A model generated the notes under the pieces. That model made no database searches, was not told the origin of the DNA, and was given only the letters and a program-made list of their open reading frames with translations. From positions 1,054,001 through 1,118,000 of the forward strand of contig CAVTJR010000003.1 in NCBI GenBank assembly GCA_963735115.1: DNA of 64,000 nucleotides. Direction: 5' to 3'. Shown one piece after another: positions 63,450 to 64,000 of this stretch; position 1 is the first letter of the stretch, and each line of letters starts with the position of its first letter. The position numbers and the translations under genes were made by a program. Source of the stretch: JAKACA01 sp963735115. GTDB lineage: Bacteria; Actinomycetota; Acidimicrobiia; Acidimicrobiales; Bog-793.

Positions 63450-64000
63450 TTGAGGAAGGGCCCGGCTCGACTCAGCATTCACAACTTGGAAGGCCTCGTG
63501 GCCGAGGACGACGTCGATACCGTTCTCGTCGTCTTCACCGACATGCAGGGCCGCCTGCAGGGGAAGCGCTTCGACGCCCGCCACTTCCTCGGCGAGGTCG
63601 TCGAACACGCCACCGAAGGGTGCAGCTACCTGCTCGCCGTCGATGTCGACATGAACACCGTGGCGGGCTACGAGATGTCGTCCTGGGACACGGGCTACGG
63701 CGACTTCGTCATGCAGCCCGACCTGAAGACGATGCGGGCGATGCCCTGGCACGAAAAGACGGTGGTCTGCCAGGCCGATCTTCGCTGGGAGGACGGCGCC
63801 CCCGTGGCGGCCGCACCGCGGCAGATCTTGCTCGAGCAGGCTGCTCGACTGGCCGACCGAGGTTGGACCGGCCTCGCCGGCACCGAGCTCGAGTTCATCG
63901 TGTTCGAGAACTCCTATGAGGACGCCTGGGACCGCGGCTACCGCGGCCTCACCCCGGCCAACCGCTACAACGTCGACTACTCGATCCTCGGCACGTCTCG
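63450..64000 (+). CDS. Glutamine synthetase family protein, 5' part (runs off the window)
   Basis: The first about 183 codons of a GlnA-type gene from a TTG at 63450 with GGAGGAG upstream. The N-terminal beta-grasp region reads VVFTDMQGRLQGKRFDARHF and GCSYLLAVDVDMNTVAG, and the start of the catalytic barrel has GWTGLAGTELEFIVF, the Glu-containing metal-site strand. The GKR pattern fits GlnA-like family members (GlnA3/GlnA4) that act on polyamines or ethanolamine as well as ammonia, but the specificity region is outside the window. The 3' end is missing. Confidence 0.85.
   Translation, partial: MRKGPARLSIHNLEGLVAEDDVDTVLVVFTDMQGRLQGKRFDARHFLGEVVEHATEGCSYLLAVDVDMNTVAGYEMSSWDTGYGDFVMQPDLKTMRAMPWHEKTVVCQADLRWEDGAPVAAAPRQILLEQAARLADRGWTGLAGTELEFIVFENSYEDAWDRGYRGLTPANRYNVDYSILGTS

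Overview
The window is high-GC bacterial DNA. Actinomycetota-like codon use (frequent GTG/TTG starts, GC-rich third positions), Actinomycete-style lipoproteins and acid-type sedolisin protease suggest an actinobacterium, possibly class Acidimicrobiia; that placement is inference. No rRNA, complete tRNA, CRISPR array, transposase or integrase was recognised.

Layout. (1) 1-4711: mostly orphan genes, a small-protein/nucleotidyltransferase pair, and a 42-nt 3' tRNA fragment at 4670-4711. The fragment probably marks the far end of a tRNA-integrated island extending left of the window. (2) 4781-17020: ordinary chromosomal genes, namely two MDR oxidoreductases, a lipoprotein, a universal stress protein, an amidase, a secreted subtilase with eleven WNGAA repeats, and a GGDEF-EAL protein. 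(3) 17455-40700: a polysaccharide locus bracketed by two paralogous secreted beta-helix proteins. A plus-strand block (GDP-mannose-type dehydrogenase, glycosyltransferase, asparagine-synthase-like amidotransferase, two-domain oxidoreductase, heparinase II/III-like lyase) converges on a minus-strand block (flippase, polymerase/ligase, second glycosyltransferase, three Wzz-like proteins, methyltransferase). The lyase and the polymerase each carry one frameshift.

(4) 40999-53555: the most unusual region. Four transcription units hold two carrier proteins, an NRPS-type adenylation enzyme, an aminoacyl-tRNA-synthetase-like amino acid:carrier-protein ligase, two double alpha/beta-hydrolase proteins with Arg and Cys at the nucleophile elbows, an ATP-grasp ligase, an FAD/NAD(P)-binding oxidoreductase, and a MetA-like plus MetY-like pair. 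Some components resemble the accessory genes of exosortase-A polysaccharide loci, but no exosortase or PEP-CTERM protein is present. I infer a pathway in which amino acids are loaded on stand-alone carrier proteins and tailored, possibly to make a small molecule or to decorate the neighbouring polysaccharide. A multi-hairpin sequence lies between its two divergent operons.

(5) 53574-62110: large secreted proteins, namely a sedolisin with a beta-propeller inserted in its catalytic domain, an S15/CocE-like hydrolase, and a PQQ-type propeller protein with Ig-like repeats. (6) 62305-64000: a GAF-GGDEF protein with a degenerate signature and the start of a glutamine-synthetase-family gene that runs off the end.
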